Counted from the stretch's first letter, positions 25,954 through 41,327 are shown. The stretch: 64,000 bases of DNA from Gluconobacter japonicus (GCF_002723975.1 NZ_BEWO01000012.1:29018-93017), one strand, 5' to 3'. Notes: a model not told the origin generated them from the sequence alone. A program made the numbers and translations.

Positions 25954-27026
25954 ATGCGGTGCGCCTTTGTCATCCAACATATTAATGCAACAGGCGGAAC
26001 CGAGCGCTCTGCCTGTGCGGTGATGAACGGACTTGTTCAGCGGGATGTGACGGTTCATCTGCTGGAACTGGTGGGAAACGGCCCGCCCGTTTTTCCGCTG
26101 GATGACAGAATTCCCGTAAAATCCCTGTTTGAAAAGCCAGTAAAAATTTTCAATTCCTGGCCACGGATTGTCGGGAGACTGGTGCGTTATCTGAAGCGTC
26201 ACCGCATCGACACACTGGTTGTCGTGGAAGCCACACATGCTCTGTATGGCGTGGCTGCAGCCCGTCTGGCCGGATGCCGCTGCATCGTGTGGGAGCACTT
26301 CAATTTCAACATTACGCTGGGACGTCGCAAACGGGTCTGGGGGCGGCAGATTGCGGCCAGATGGGCTGACGATGTAGTCGTTCTGACGGCTTGGGACAAA
26401 GCGCTTTGGCGGGCAGGACGGGACGTTCGGGCTTCTTTGACCGTCATTCCCAATATGGCGCCTCCTGTCTGGCAGACGCCTTATGATGAGACATCCCGAA
26501 CCGTTCTGACGGTAGGCCGGCTGACGTCACAGAAGGGGTACGACCTTCTGTTGGCTGCGTGGCGGATAGTAGAAGCTGATGGCCGCGGAGCAGATTGGTC
26601 TCTGAGGATCCGTGGGGATGGGCCTGAACGGGATCGTTTACTTCAGGTCGTAGAAGGGCTTTCGCGCGTGACGCTGGCTCCGGCCACACATCAGATTGAC
26701 GCGGAGTATCGGCGGGCTGGACTGTATGTTTGTTCTTCCCGCTATGAAGGGCTTCCCATGGTTCTGCTGGAAGCAGCATCGGCCGGGCTGCCGGTTGTGT
26801 CTTTCGATTGTGAAACCGGGCCGGCGGAGATCGTGGAAGACGGCGTGAGTGGAGTTCTGGTTCAGCCGGGAGACGTTCACGCGTTGGCCGATGCGCTTCT
26901 GTCTCTGATGGGGCAGACAGAAAAACGGCGGACCATGTCTGCCATGGGCCGCCGCAAAGCATTGGAGTTTCAGCAAGAGACAGTCATGGTCCGATGGATG
27001 GACCTGCTGTCTCTCCCGCGGGGTGT

Positions 27027-27030
<4 letters not shown>
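25954..27030 (+). CDS. Glycosyltransferase family 4
   Basis: A 358-residue GT-B glycosyltransferase. The N-terminal acceptor half starts CAFVIQHINATGGTERSACA. The C-terminal half has VLTVGRLTSQKGYDLLLAAW, RIRGDGPERDRL, and the donor-site motif SSRYEGLPMVLLEAASAGLP with the conserved E-x7-E (Glu-Gly-Leu ... Glu-Ala). It probably transfers a sugar during surface polysaccharide assembly, but no polysaccharide cluster is visible. Its stop overlaps by 4 bases the stop of the large convergent multidomain gene, which itself ends in a glycosyltransferase domain. Confidence 0.88.
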
Positions 27031-32252
<5,222 letters not shown>

Positions 32253-32495
32253 AGACGGAATACCTTCTGAGGAATGGTCTTGTTCAGAATCGTTACTGAA
32301 AAGTTAAAATCTATTTCGATCTGTCTGTAATAAAGAGTCAACAATCGTTGTTTATTTTTCTCAAAGAATCACAAAACGTTCACTTTATTTCGTTTTGTGT
32401 CTATTTTTATGCTTGAGGAGAGCAAAGTCCCGTTATTCGAAACCAGAACAACGAGATACTTGCTGGATAGTAGAGGGGGCGTCAGAGTAGGCGGC
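32253..32495. promoter_or_regulatory. Divergent promoter region with two inverted repeats
   Basis: This AT-rich gap separates the giant gene from tsaE. CACAAAACG and CGTTTTGTG (32370-32399) form 9-bp perfect arms with a 12-base spacer. AACAA-TCG-TTGTT (32340-32352) is a smaller inverted repeat. No long T-run suggests regulation rather than termination. A GTG-started extension of tsaE to 32397 would cover part of this region but is less likely. Confidence 0.5.
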
Positions 32496-32945
32496 ATGCA
32501 GATACGCCTTCCTGACCAGACCTCGACCGAACATCTTGCCGCCCAACTTGCAGCGCTTTGCACTCCAGGCGATTGCATTGCCCTGTCAGGTGGTCTGGGG
32601 GCTGGGAAAAGCACTTTTGCGCGGGCATTTCTGCGGGTGCTGGCCCATGACCCGCAGATGGAAGTTCCAAGCCCGAGTTTTGCGCTGGTTCAACCTTACG
32701 ACACCTCCGTCGGGCCGGTTTTCCACTATGACTTATGGCGGCTGGATGGGCCGGATGCGCTGTATGAACTGGCCTGGGATGAAGCCTGCGAAGGCATCAT
32801 GCTGGTGGAATGGCCAGAGCGCGCTGAAGATCTCCTGCCTGCGAATGCCCTGCACCTGACGCTGACTTCTGGCGCGACAGAAGACGAACGGTTTGCAGAG
32901 TTGACCGGTTGGCCGGATGAGCGCCTGAGCGGGGTTGCGTTATGA
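32496..32945 (+). CDS. tsaE: tRNA threonylcarbamoyladenosine biosynthesis ATPase
   Basis: TsaE is the ATPase of the t6A tRNA modification complex (TsaB, TsaD, TsaE). The Walker A motif is SGGLGAGKSTFARAFLR, followed by PSPSFALVQPYD, VFHYDLWRL and the family end motif VEWPERAEDLLP. From ATG 32496 (MQIRLPDQTSTE) the length is 149 residues, the usual size. The frame is open further up but those residues look unrelated. The stop overlaps the addB start (ATGA), so tsaE, addB and addA form a coupled operon. Confidence 0.93.
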   Translation: MQIRLPDQTSTEHLAAQLAALCTPGDCIALSGGLGAGKSTFARAFLRVLAHDPQMEVPSPSFALVQPYDTSVGPVFHYDLWRLDGPDALYELAWDEACEGIMLVEWPERAEDLLPANALHLTLTSGATEDERFAELTGWPDERLSGVAL

Positions 32946-35900
32946 CCGTTGTGACGATTGCAGGCACCGAGCCTTTTCTGGATCGGGTCGCTCATGAATG
33001 GCTGAAGCAGGACCCCGCTGCGGGAACCGACGGTCCGGGGCTGTTGCTCGTGCCGAGCCGTCGAGCTGGACGTGCATTGATGGAAGCGTTCTTGCGCGTG
33101 CTGGATGGCAAGGCATCCCTCCTGCCGCGCATCGTTGCGATCAATGACGTGGATGAAGAGGCGCTGGCGTCCATCGGGATTGATGTCTCGTTGCCTCCTG
33201 CGGTCGAGCCGCAGAGACGGCTTGCCGTGTTGTCCATGCTGATTTTGCAAACGCCAATCGTTAGTGTCGGGGTCGACAAGACCAAGGGTATCGACCGGGC
33301 CTGGCCTCTCGCCAAGGCGCTGGCGGATCTGATGGATGAGGCTGAGCGTAGTGGGGTCGATCTGGCGGCAAGTTTGCCAGAAGCCGTGGAAGAACGCTTT
33401 TCAGAACACTGGCAACAGACGCTGAAATTTCTGGAAATCATCACGACAATCTGGCCGAAATGGCTGGAAGAAGAAGGTCTGTCGAACCCCGTTGCCCGTC
33501 AGGTCGCGCGTCTGAAAGCGCAGGCGGCGGCGTGGCAGCATGTCCCACCCCACACGCCCGTTTGGGCGGTCGGGTTCGCGGATGGGTCCGCAGCGGTGTC
33601 AGATGTGCTGGCGGCAGTGGCGACATTGCCAGCCGGGCTGGTGATCCTGCCGGGTGTTGATCTGGACTTACCTCAGGCAATGTGGGACGCGCTTCCTGCG
33701 TCCCACCCACAGGCGGGTCTCAAGGAAATTCTTACGGATCTGGGACTGACACGCGACGATCTGACGGATTGGGACGGGGGCAGGGATCGGGCCAGAGAGC
33801 GCCTGATGCGTGGCGTTATGCTGCCGGAACAGGGGATTACGGCCTGGGGGCGGGATCTGAACCCGCGGAATATTTCAGGCCTGTCTCTGCTTCCCGCACA
33901 GGATCAGCAGCAGGAAGCGCAGTCTATCGCATTGATCCTTAGAAATGTGGTGTCTGTACCCGGGCAGACCTGTGCGCTTGTGACACCAGATCGTAGCCTT
34001 GCTCAGCGCGTTGGGACCGAGCTTCTGCGGTTCGGGATTTATGCCGATGACAGTGCCGGTGAGCCTCTGGCGCAGACGCCAGCCGCAGTCTTCCTGCGCT
34101 TGATCGCCACGGCAGCCGAGGCCCAGCTTTCCCCAGTGGCTCTGCTTTCTGTTCTGAAACACCCTTTGGCGTCTCTTGGTCGGACACCGGGTAACTGCCA
34201 CGCCTCGGCCCGTCGGCTGGAGCGTCTGTTGCTGCGTGGACCTGCTCCTGCACCCGGTATCGCAGGCCTTAAGGCGGCGCTTGAGACGTATATCCAGAAC
34301 CAGCGTGACCCGGACAATGGTGCCAGCGCGGATGCTCCTGATGAGCCGGAAGGACCAGCGGCATTTATCGCCCGGATTGAAGCCGCTTTCGAGCCTCTGC
34401 TCAGCCTGTCCGGCGCGGTTCCGCTCCCCGAATTGCTGGAAGCCCTGATCCGTACAGCAGAAGCCTTGGCCGCGACCGAAACAGAACTGACCGCAGAGCC
34501 CGAAGAAGGACTGCATCCAGGCGGACGTCTCTGGATGGGGGATGATGGTGAGGCGCTATCCCGTCACTTGGCCGCTTTGATCCAGCATACTGGCATTCTG
34601 CCACCACAGAGGCTGGCGCATCTGGATTCCTTTTTGAACACGTCCATGGCCGGGCAGATGCTGACGGGCTTGCGCGCGCATCGTGGCGGTGTGGAGTTGG
34701 CCCATCCGCGTGTCACCATTCTCGGTGTGCTCGAAGCGCGTCTGCTGGCGTTCGATGTGGTGGTTCTGGGGGGACTGAATGAAACGGTCTGGCCGCCTGC
34801 GACTGATCCGGGGCCATGGTTGAGCCGCCCGATGCGAACGCGTGTTGGTCTCCCGTCTCCCGAACGACAGATCGGCATCAGCGCTCATGATTTCGTCTCA
34901 ACGGCTCTGGCCGCTGGGGAGGTCGTGTTCTCCAGTTCCGCCCGACGGGATGGTGCACCGGGTGTGCCCGCCCGCTGGATGGTGCGGATGGAGGCGTTTC
35001 TGGGTGGTCGCCGGCAGAAACTGCCTGTGCATCCTGCGCTCGAATGGCAAAAGGCGATGGATCAGCCGCTGGATGGCGCGGAAACCGTGGCTCCTCCAGA
35101 GCCAAGGCCTCCTGTGGCACTTCGCCCACGGCGTCTGAGCATCACGGAGATCGAGACGTGGATGCAGGACCCGTATGCCATTTATGCCAAGCATGTTCTG
35201 AAGCTGAAGGCGCTCAAGCCGCTTGAGGAAGGCGCGGAACACGCAGATTTTGGCATGATCGTACATGAAGCCATGGATCGGGTTCTCAAAGAGTATCCGG
35301 ACCGCTGGCCGCAGAACGTGGCCTCCTCCTTGAAGCGCGCATTCGCGGAAGAACTGGCCAAGGCCAATATGCGACCTGCGCTGGTCAGTTGGTGGGGCCC
35401 AAGGCTGGAGCGTATTGCAGACTGGGTTGCCGTACAGGAGCGGACCCGTCGAGAGCAGGAGCACGCCATCGCGCGGCATATGGAAGTGTCTGCGTCGTTC
35501 AAGATCGAAGCTGCACGTGCACCGTTCGAACTGCGCGGTAGGGCAGATCGTATTGATGTTGATGAAGACGGCAAGGCGACGATCTTCGATTACAAGACCG
35601 GTTCTCCGCCTACCGGAAAAGCCGTGGAGGGTGGATGGTCCGTTCAGCTTGTTCTGGAAGGAGCATTGCTGGCCAAGGGCGCTTTCGAAGGTGTTCAGGC
35701 GGCTGAGACGAAACAGCTTCTGTACTGGCATCTGACTGGCGGGGATGATCCGGGGAAAGAAAGCGAAGTTCCAAGTCGGAAATCCAGCCTTGATGCGGCG
35801 GCCCTGATTGGTGAGGCCATGGAAAAACTACGCGGCCTCATTGATGAGTATGACCAGCCCGATCAACCCTATCGCTCCCAGCCCTGGGCTGGACATGTGC

Positions 35901-35977
35901 CGCGCTATACGGATTACGCGCAGTTGGCACGGGTGGATGAATGGCGCGCGGCCTATGCGGAAGGAGACGACGCATGA
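32942..35977 (+). CDS. addB: Double-strand break repair protein AddB
   Basis: AddB is the nuclease partner of the AddAB helicase-nuclease, the alphaproteobacterial counterpart of RecBCD. The 1011-residue protein has an inactivated-helicase-like fold with PSRRAGRALMEAFL at the N-terminus (Walker A-like remnant), GGLNETVWPPATDPGPWLSR in the middle, and a C-terminal RecB-type PD-(D/E)xK nuclease domain. In that domain, GRADRIDVDEDGKATIFDYK carries the catalytic Asp and the D-x-K. It overlaps tsaE at the start and addA at the end by ATGA. Confidence 0.95.
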   Translation: MTVVTIAGTEPFLDRVAHEWLKQDPAAGTDGPGLLLVPSRRAGRALMEAFLRVLDGKASLLPRIVAINDVDEEALASIGIDVSLPPAVEPQRRLAVLSMLILQTPIVSVGVDKTKGIDRAWPLAKALADLMDEAERSGVDLAASLPEAVEERFSEHWQQTLKFLEIITTIWPKWLEEEGLSNPVARQVARLKAQAAAWQHVPPHTPVWAVGFADGSAAVSDVLAAVATLPAGLVILPGVDLDLPQAMWDALPASHPQAGLKEILTDLGLTRDDLTDWDGGRDRARERLMRGVMLPEQGITAWGRDLNPRNISGLSLLPAQDQQQEAQSIALILRNVVSVPGQTCALVTPDRSLAQRVGTELLRFGIYADDSAGEPLAQTPAAVFLRLIATAAEAQLSPVALLSVLKHPLASLGRTPGNCHASARRLERLLLRGPAPAPGIAGLKAALETYIQNQRDPDNGASADAPDEPEGPAAFIARIEAAFEPLLSLSGAVPLPELLEALIRTAEALAATETELTAEPEEGLHPGGRLWMGDDGEALSRHLAALIQHTGILPPQRLAHLDSFLNTSMAGQMLTGLRAHRGGVELAHPRVTILGVLEARLLAFDVVVLGGLNETVWPPATDPGPWLSRPMRTRVGLPSPERQIGISAHDFVSTALAAGEVVFSSSARRDGAPGVPARWMVRMEAFLGGRRQKLPVHPALEWQKAMDQPLDGAETVAPPEPRPPVALRPRRLSITEIETWMQDPYAIYAKHVLKLKALKPLEEGAEHADFGMIVHEAMDRVLKEYPDRWPQNVASSLKRAFAEELAKANMRPALVSWWGPRLERIADWVAVQERTRREQEHAIARHMEVSASFKIEAARAPFELRGRADRIDVDEDGKATIFDYKTGSPPTGKAVEGGWSVQLVLEGALLAKGAFEGVQAAETKQLLYWHLTGGDDPGKESEVPSRKSSLDAAALIGEAMEKLRGLIDEYDQPDQPYRSQPWAGHVPRYTDYAQLARVDEWRAAYAEGDDA

Positions 35978-38900
35978 GCGAGACCCGCAACCGCGCTGAT
36001 GTTATTGCTGAAGCCGATCGCACCCAGCTTGCTGCGTCTGACCCGATGGCGTCCGTCTTTGTGTCCGCGTCTGCCGGATCGGGCAAGACCAAGCTGCTGA
36101 TTGATCGTCTGCTTCGTCTAATGTTGCCGCTTGAAGTAGAAGCAGATGATGGGTCGATTGTGTTGGCCGAAGGGGCAAACCCGTCCCGTATCCTGTGCCT
36201 GACCTACACCAAGGCCGCCGCCGCCGAGATGGCCAATCGTCTTCAATCCCGTCTTGGCGAATGGGTGTCGCTCCCGGATGAGCGTCTGGGCCGGGAACTT
36301 GAGAAATTACGTGTCCCCAATACGGATGAGACACGTCGTGCGGCCCGGGCGCTGTTCCTGAAGGTTCTGGATCTACCGGGCGGTCTGCGGATCGAGACGA
36401 TCCATGCGTTCTGTCAGTCTCTTCTGCGTCGTTTCCCGCTTGAAGCCTCGGTCGATCCGCATTTCACCCTGATGGAAGATACGGATACGACGCTCGCTTT
36501 GCGGGAGGCCATGGAAGACGAACTCGCCAAGGCTCCGAAAATCGTGGCCGAAGTGGCGGGGACTATCGGGATCGACAGGTTTTTCCAGCGGATACGCGCT
36601 CTGAACATGGAAGAAAGTCGCGTCCGTCCCCTGCTGGACCGTTGGCAGATCCTGCCGGACGCTGTGCTGAGCGCCTATCGGGGCGCTCTGAAGGCCGGGC
36701 AGGAGGCCGCGTCTGATCTGGAAGGGTTGGTCTGCAAGCCTCGCAAGGAAGCGGAATTGCGGGCCGGACTTCAGGCGGCGCTCGGCGTTGTCACGGCCGC
36801 TGCGAAGCCGACTGTGGAGCAGATGCTTCTGTGGCTTGGGACACAGATTGAAGACCGTTCGGCACCCGTTTGGAGCAAATATCTGCTGACGGACAAGGGC
36901 ACCGTGCGGCAGATGAACCGCATCATCAGCAAGAAAGCGCAGGATGCCGTTCCTGAAATCGTGCCGCTGCTGGAAGAGGAAGGCCAGCGCCTGCTGGATC
37001 TGACCGAGAGCATCAAGCGCGCCGTGCTTCTTTCCCTGAATCGCGCGCTTCTGTCTCTTGCCGCGCCAATGCTGTCGAACTTCCGTGAGGGCAAGGCCGC
37101 GCGTGGACTGGTGGATTACAACGATCTCATTCAGGAAACGCGGAACCTGCTGGAAGATCCGGGTGCGGCCTGGGTGCTTTATAAACTGGATGGCGGGATC
37201 GACCATCTTCTGCTGGATGAGGTGCAGGACAATTCCGGCCTTCAGTGGGAAATTGCCGGGGCTCTGACGTCCGAGTTTTTCTCCGGTGAGGGCGCATGGG
37301 AACAGGGACCGAGACCCCGCACCGTGTTCGCGGTGGGCGACTACAAACAGTCCATTTACGGTTTCCAAGGTGCTGACCCTGAACAGTTCCATAGCTGGCG
37401 AGCTGAGTTTGCGCGCCGCGTTCAGAATGCGGGCTTGCCGTGGCGTGACCCGGATCTGAACGTCTCGTTCCGCTCCGTTACGCCCGTTCTGTCTTTCGTT
37501 GATGCGGTCTTTTCCCAGCCGAATGCGGCACATGGCCTGTTGGAGCAGGGGCAGGAGACACTGCTTCCCCATGTATCTGCGCGTCCGGGGCAGGGTGGGC
37601 GCGTTGAACTCTGGCCGCTCGTTCCGGTGCTGGAAGGCGAGGACGACGATGAAGGTCTGACGCCCTGGCAGGCTCCGAAAGCCAATACTGGCCAGCGTAG
37701 TGCACCGCAGCGTCTGGCGGAGGCCCTTGCCGGGTGGATCGATCAACAGATTGGCCGTTCACCGCAACCGGGGCAGGCACCGTTGAAAGCAGGCGATGTT
37801 CTGATTCTCGTGCCGCGCCGGTCTTCCTTCCTGCGGTCTTTGATCCGGGCCCTGAAATCGCGGAACGTGCCCGTGGCGACACTGGTGCGTGTTGGTCTGA
37901 CGCAGCAGGTGGCCGTTCGCGATCTCATGACGCTCTGTGCGGCACTGCTTTTGCCCCAAGACGATCTGACATTGGCAACAGTTCTGACCTCACCCCTCGG
38001 TGGACTGAGCGATGATTCCCTGATGGCGCTGGCGACAAAAGACGGTCGCGCCCACGCCCTTGGCCCGAAAGGCCAGCCGCTCTGGACTGTTCTGCGGGAA
38101 CGTCATCGGGAGCGTGCGGAGTGGCAGGCGGCATGGACCATGCTGTCCGCGCTTTATGCACGCGTGGATTATGCCACACCGTATCGCTTACTGGCCGAAG
38201 CGCTTGGTCCGCATGGTGGGCGCACAAGACTGCTGCGTCGTCTTGGGCCGGAAGCGGCTGAACCGGTGGACGAATTGCTGACGGCTGCACTGCGCTACGA
38301 AGGGCTGCATCCTCCGTCGCTTCAGGGTTTTCTGCATTGGCTGGAAGCCAGCGAAATTACCAGCAAGCGTGAAGCGGAAAGCGAGACCGGGGCTGTCCGC
38401 GTCATGACTGTGCATGGATCGAAGGGCTTGCAGGCCCGTCTGGTCGTGATGCCGGATACGTTGTCCCGTGCGCCCGCCAGTGGGGACTTCCTCTGGGAAG
38501 AAGCCGCTGGGCTGGACCTTCCGATCTGGGTGCCGAAGAAAGATGCCGGAACGGATGTCACGATCGCTTTGTCTGCCCGGGATGCGGAGAAGGCGCGGGC
38601 GGAAAACAACCGTCTGCTCTACGTCGCCCTGACGCGCGCCAGTGACTGGCTGGTGATCTGCGGAGCCTCTACGAAGCGTCAGCCGGACGACACAAGCTGG
38701 TACCGTCAGTGTCAGGCCGGGTTCGAAACGCTCGCCAACGCGCGGTCCGAACCGCTGGGACTGGGATGGGACGGAGACCATCTGGTTCTGGAAGAAGAGC
38801 GGAGCGTGGCTCCTGCACCAGACGCCGCACCGCGTGCTGCCATACCTGCACTAGAACTGCCTGCGTGGCTCGGTCGGGCGCCTGACTGGCGCGCGGAGGT

Positions 38901-39531
38901 CGCTCCAGTGGAAGACGCCATGACGCGCCCTCTGGCGCCAAGCCGCCCGGATGGCGCGGAGTTTGGCGAAGTGCCTGCCGCTCGCTCTCCATTGGAACTC
39001 CTTGCAGGGAGGCCAAAGCCTGTTCGGGAACAGGCCATGCGGCGCGGCACGATGATCCATCGCCTGCTTCAGCTTTTGCCGGAAACGCCTTCCGAAGATC
39101 GGCTGGCACTTGTAACCCGCTGGCTTTCCAGACCTGCACTTGGGCTGACAGAGAACGAGGTCGGGCGTCTGACGGATCAGGTCATGGGCGTCCTGCACCA
39201 TCCAGAACTCGCACCCTTGTTTCAGGCAGGCAGCAGGGGCGAGCAGCCAATTTCGGGCATTAGTGAGGGGCGCGTGGTTCTGGGGCAGGTGGATCGTCTT
39301 TGGATCGGGGACGGAGAAATCTGGATCTGCGACTACAAGACGAACCGAACTCCGCCGAGTCGCGTTGAACGGACACCGGTGGCCTATGTGCGGCAGATGG
39401 CGGCCTATCGGGCAGTTCTTCAGCAACTCCACCCTGATTTTGCCATTCACTGTTCACTGGTCTGGACGGAGGGGCCATCCGTTATGGTTCTTCCAGACGT
39501 GCTTCTGGATCGTGTACTGGAGGAGTCTTGA
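35974..39531 (+). CDS. addA: Double-strand break repair helicase-nuclease AddA
   Basis: AddA is the UvrD-like helicase plus nuclease subunit that processes broken DNA ends for RecA. ATG 35974 overlaps the addB stop; the product is 1185 residues. Helicase motifs in order: FVSASAGSGKTKLLIDRLL (I), LTYTKAAAAEMANR (Ia), GLRIETIHAFCQSLLRRFP, LLLDEVQDNS (II), FAVGDYKQSIYGFQGADPEQ (III), RVMTVHGSKGLQARLVVMP (V) and LLYVALTRASDWLVICG (VI). The C-terminal nuclease motif is LGQVDRLWIGDGEIWICDYK. All parts are complete. Confidence 0.96.
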   Translation: MSETRNRADVIAEADRTQLAASDPMASVFVSASAGSGKTKLLIDRLLRLMLPLEVEADDGSIVLAEGANPSRILCLTYTKAAAAEMANRLQSRLGEWVSLPDERLGRELEKLRVPNTDETRRAARALFLKVLDLPGGLRIETIHAFCQSLLRRFPLEASVDPHFTLMEDTDTTLALREAMEDELAKAPKIVAEVAGTIGIDRFFQRIRALNMEESRVRPLLDRWQILPDAVLSAYRGALKAGQEAASDLEGLVCKPRKEAELRAGLQAALGVVTAAAKPTVEQMLLWLGTQIEDRSAPVWSKYLLTDKGTVRQMNRIISKKAQDAVPEIVPLLEEEGQRLLDLTESIKRAVLLSLNRALLSLAAPMLSNFREGKAARGLVDYNDLIQETRNLLEDPGAAWVLYKLDGGIDHLLLDEVQDNSGLQWEIAGALTSEFFSGEGAWEQGPRPRTVFAVGDYKQSIYGFQGADPEQFHSWRAEFARRVQNAGLPWRDPDLNVSFRSVTPVLSFVDAVFSQPNAAHGLLEQGQETLLPHVSARPGQGGRVELWPLVPVLEGEDDDEGLTPWQAPKANTGQRSAPQRLAEALAGWIDQQIGRSPQPGQAPLKAGDVLILVPRRSSFLRSLIRALKSRNVPVATLVRVGLTQQVAVRDLMTLCAALLLPQDDLTLATVLTSPLGGLSDDSLMALATKDGRAHALGPKGQPLWTVLRERHRERAEWQAAWTMLSALYARVDYATPYRLLAEALGPHGGRTRLLRRLGPEAAEPVDELLTAALRYEGLHPPSLQGFLHWLEASEITSKREAESETGAVRVMTVHGSKGLQARLVVMPDTLSRAPASGDFLWEEAAGLDLPIWVPKKDAGTDVTIALSARDAEKARAENNRLLYVALTRASDWLVICGASTKRQPDDTSWYRQCQAGFETLANARSEPLGLGWDGDHLVLEEERSVAPAPDAAPRAAIPALELPAWLGRAPDWRAEVAPVEDAMTRPLAPSRPDGAEFGEVPAARSPLELLAGRPKPVREQAMRRGTMIHRLLQLLPETPSEDRLALVTRWLSRPALGLTENEVGRLTDQVMGVLHHPELAPLFQAGSRGEQPISGISEGRVVLGQVDRLWIGDGEIWICDYKTNRTPPSRVERTPVAYVRQMAAYRAVLQQLHPDFAIHCSLVWTEGPSVMVLPDVLLDRVLEES

Positions 39532-39614
39532 TTTAATGGGCAGGCTCTTGCAGTCCTGATCAGAGAAGCCGATATCGGTTTACAGAAACACGTTTCATCA
39601 CAAGGAACACGTCC

Positions 39615-39941
39615 ATGAGCGCAAATACGGTTGCCGTTACGGATAGCAGCTTTGAAACAGACGTCCTGAAGTCTGACGGCCCGGTTCTGGTCGACTTCTG
39701 GGCAGAATGGTGCGGTCCGTGCAAAATGATTGCTCCGGCGCTCGAAGAAATCGGCGCTGAGTATCAGGGCCGCCTGAAGGTCGCCAAGGTCAACATCGAC
39801 TCCAACCCGGAAGCCCCGACGCAGTATGGCGTTCGCAGCATCCCGACGCTGATCGTCTTCAAGGATGGTAAGCCGGTCGCTCAGCAGATGGGTGCGATGC
39901 CAAAGAGCCAGCTCAAGGCCTGGATCGACAAGTCCATCTGA
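39615..39941 (+). CDS. trxA: Thioredoxin
   Basis: A 108-residue thioredoxin with the active site [19 protein letters not shown] and the cis-Pro loop [18 protein letters not shown]. It is the general cytoplasmic disulfide reductase. A ribosome site (AAGGA) lies eleven bases before the ATG, and a possible promoter (TTGCAG, 17 bases, GATATC at 39548-39576) lies in the gap after addA. Position directly after addBA is common in alphaproteobacteria. Codon use is strongly biased, as for a highly expressed gene. Confidence 0.97.
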   Translation: MSANTVAVTDSSFETDVLKSDGPVLVDFWAEWCGPCKMIAPALEEIGAEYQGRLKVAKVNIDSNPEAPTQYGVRSIPTLIVFKDGKPVAQQMGAMPKSQLKAWIDKSI

Positions 39942-40027
39942 TCTGACGGCCACTCGCTGTTCACTGTCCTTCATTCGAGGGCAGTGGGGGCGTGGTCAGA
40001 GGCGATTCCTTTGTGTAGGATCGGGCC

Positions 40028-41233
40028 ATGCGTCCGAAAGCCTCTGATTTTCCGTCCCCCGTCATCGTAACCTCCAGCGAGGAGGTTGCACGGCTCTGCA
40101 ACAAGTTGAAGCAGGAGCCGTTCGTTACCATTGATACGGAATTCGTTCGGGAAAAAACCTATTGGCCCGAACTGTGCCTTGTGCAGCTTGCTGGCGCAGA
40201 AGACGTCGCCGTTATTGATACGCTGGCGCCGGGCATTGATCTGGCTCCGCTGGGCGAACTTCTCGATGAGCCCGGATGCATCAAGGTGTTCCATGCCGCA
40301 CGGCAGGACCTTGAAATCTTCCTTCATATTTTTAACCGGCTTCCGCAGTCCCTGTTCGATACACAGATGGCAGCGATGGTGGCCGGATTTGGCGATCAGG
40401 TCGGTTATGACAGTCTGGTGGGTGCCATCACGGGTCAGGCTATCGACAAGGCGCATCGTTTCAGTGACTGGTCAGCCCGCCCGCTGACGAAAGCGCAGAT
40501 TGCCTACGCCGCAGCGGATGTGACGCATCTTCGCACGGTGTATCTCGCACTTCGCAAGCAGCTTGAGGACGAAGGTCGTCTGCGCTGGGCCGATGCAGAA
40601 CAGGCTGTTCTGACATCCGAAGAGACCTTCCGTCCTGATCCGCGACGCCTGTGGGAAAAGCTCAAGGCCCGCACGAACAATCGTCGGATGCTCGGTATAC
40701 TGCGTGAAATCGTGGCATGGCGTGAACAGGAAGCACAGAACGCGGATATTCCCCGTCAGCGCGTTATCCGGGATGAAAGTCTGCTCGAAATTGCGGCCAT
40801 CAAACCGAACAGCATCGAGGGGCTGGCCCGCGTTCGGGGCGTGACCCGCGGTTTTGCGGAAGGCAAGATGGGGCAGGGACTTCTGGAAGCTGTCCGTATT
40901 GGTGAGAGCCTTCCGGATGCAGATCTGCCGAAGCCTCCGTCCAAATCAGATCGTATCCGTCCGTCGGCTGCGCTCGTGGCGTTACTGCGTGTTCTTCAAA
41001 CGGCCAAATGTGAGCAACATAAGGTTGCTCCGCGTCTTGTGGCCTCGTCTGACGATCTGGATCGGATTGCAGTCGGTGAGACAGAGGTCGAGGCGCTCAA
41101 GGGATGGCGCCGGGAAGTTTTCGGACTGGATGCGCAGGCGCTGGTCCGTGGTGAGATTGCACTGGCCGTTGTAAAAGGCTGTGTTGAACTTCAGCGGGTT
41201 GCCCCAGAAGGTGAGCCCGTCGAAGTAGAATAA
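40028..41233 (+). CDS. rnd: Ribonuclease D
   Basis: RNase D trims the 3' ends of tRNA precursors. The 401-residue protein has the DEDD exonuclease set: TIDTEFVREKTYWPELCLVQ (Asp, Glu), VFHAARQDLEIFL (Asp) and YAAADVTHLRTVYLAL (Tyr and Asp). A HRDC domain follows (about 205-290), with RQRVIRDESLLEIAAIKPNS and RVRGVTRGFAEGKMGQGLLE. Length and order are standard. It is probably transcribed alone or with trxA; gcrA begins 134 bases downstream. Confidence 0.95.
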   Translation: MRPKASDFPSPVIVTSSEEVARLCNKLKQEPFVTIDTEFVREKTYWPELCLVQLAGAEDVAVIDTLAPGIDLAPLGELLDEPGCIKVFHAARQDLEIFLHIFNRLPQSLFDTQMAAMVAGFGDQVGYDSLVGAITGQAIDKAHRFSDWSARPLTKAQIAYAAADVTHLRTVYLALRKQLEDEGRLRWADAEQAVLTSEETFRPDPRRLWEKLKARTNNRRMLGILREIVAWREQEAQNADIPRQRVIRDESLLEIAAIKPNSIEGLARVRGVTRGFAEGKMGQGLLEAVRIGESLPDADLPKPPSKSDRIRPSAALVALLRVLQTAKCEQHKVAPRLVASSDDLDRIAVGETEVEALKGWRREVFGLDAQALVRGEIALAVVKGCVELQRVAPEGEPVEVE

Positions 41234-41279
41234 GCGCCCTTCGACGTTTGGATGACTTTCTGGTAAGGAACGTCAGCCA

Positions 41280-41327
41280 CACTATCCCGACCCTGTGATC
41301 GGGGTTGGGCAGGGTAACAGGATAGTG
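41280..41327 (+). promoter_or_regulatory. Structured leader upstream of gcrA
   Basis: CACTATCC (41280-41287) and GGATAGTG (41320-41327) are perfect 8-bp arms. Inside them CCCTG and CAGGG pair again, so the RNA could fold into a two-part stem. It ends 39 bases before the gcrA start. There is no T-run. It may be an rnd 3' stabiliser or a gcrA leader control element. Confidence 0.45.

Noticed and set aside
36373..37746. A 457-codon frame antisense to addA
   Set aside because: It lies entirely over conserved helicase motifs of addA and has no motif of its own.
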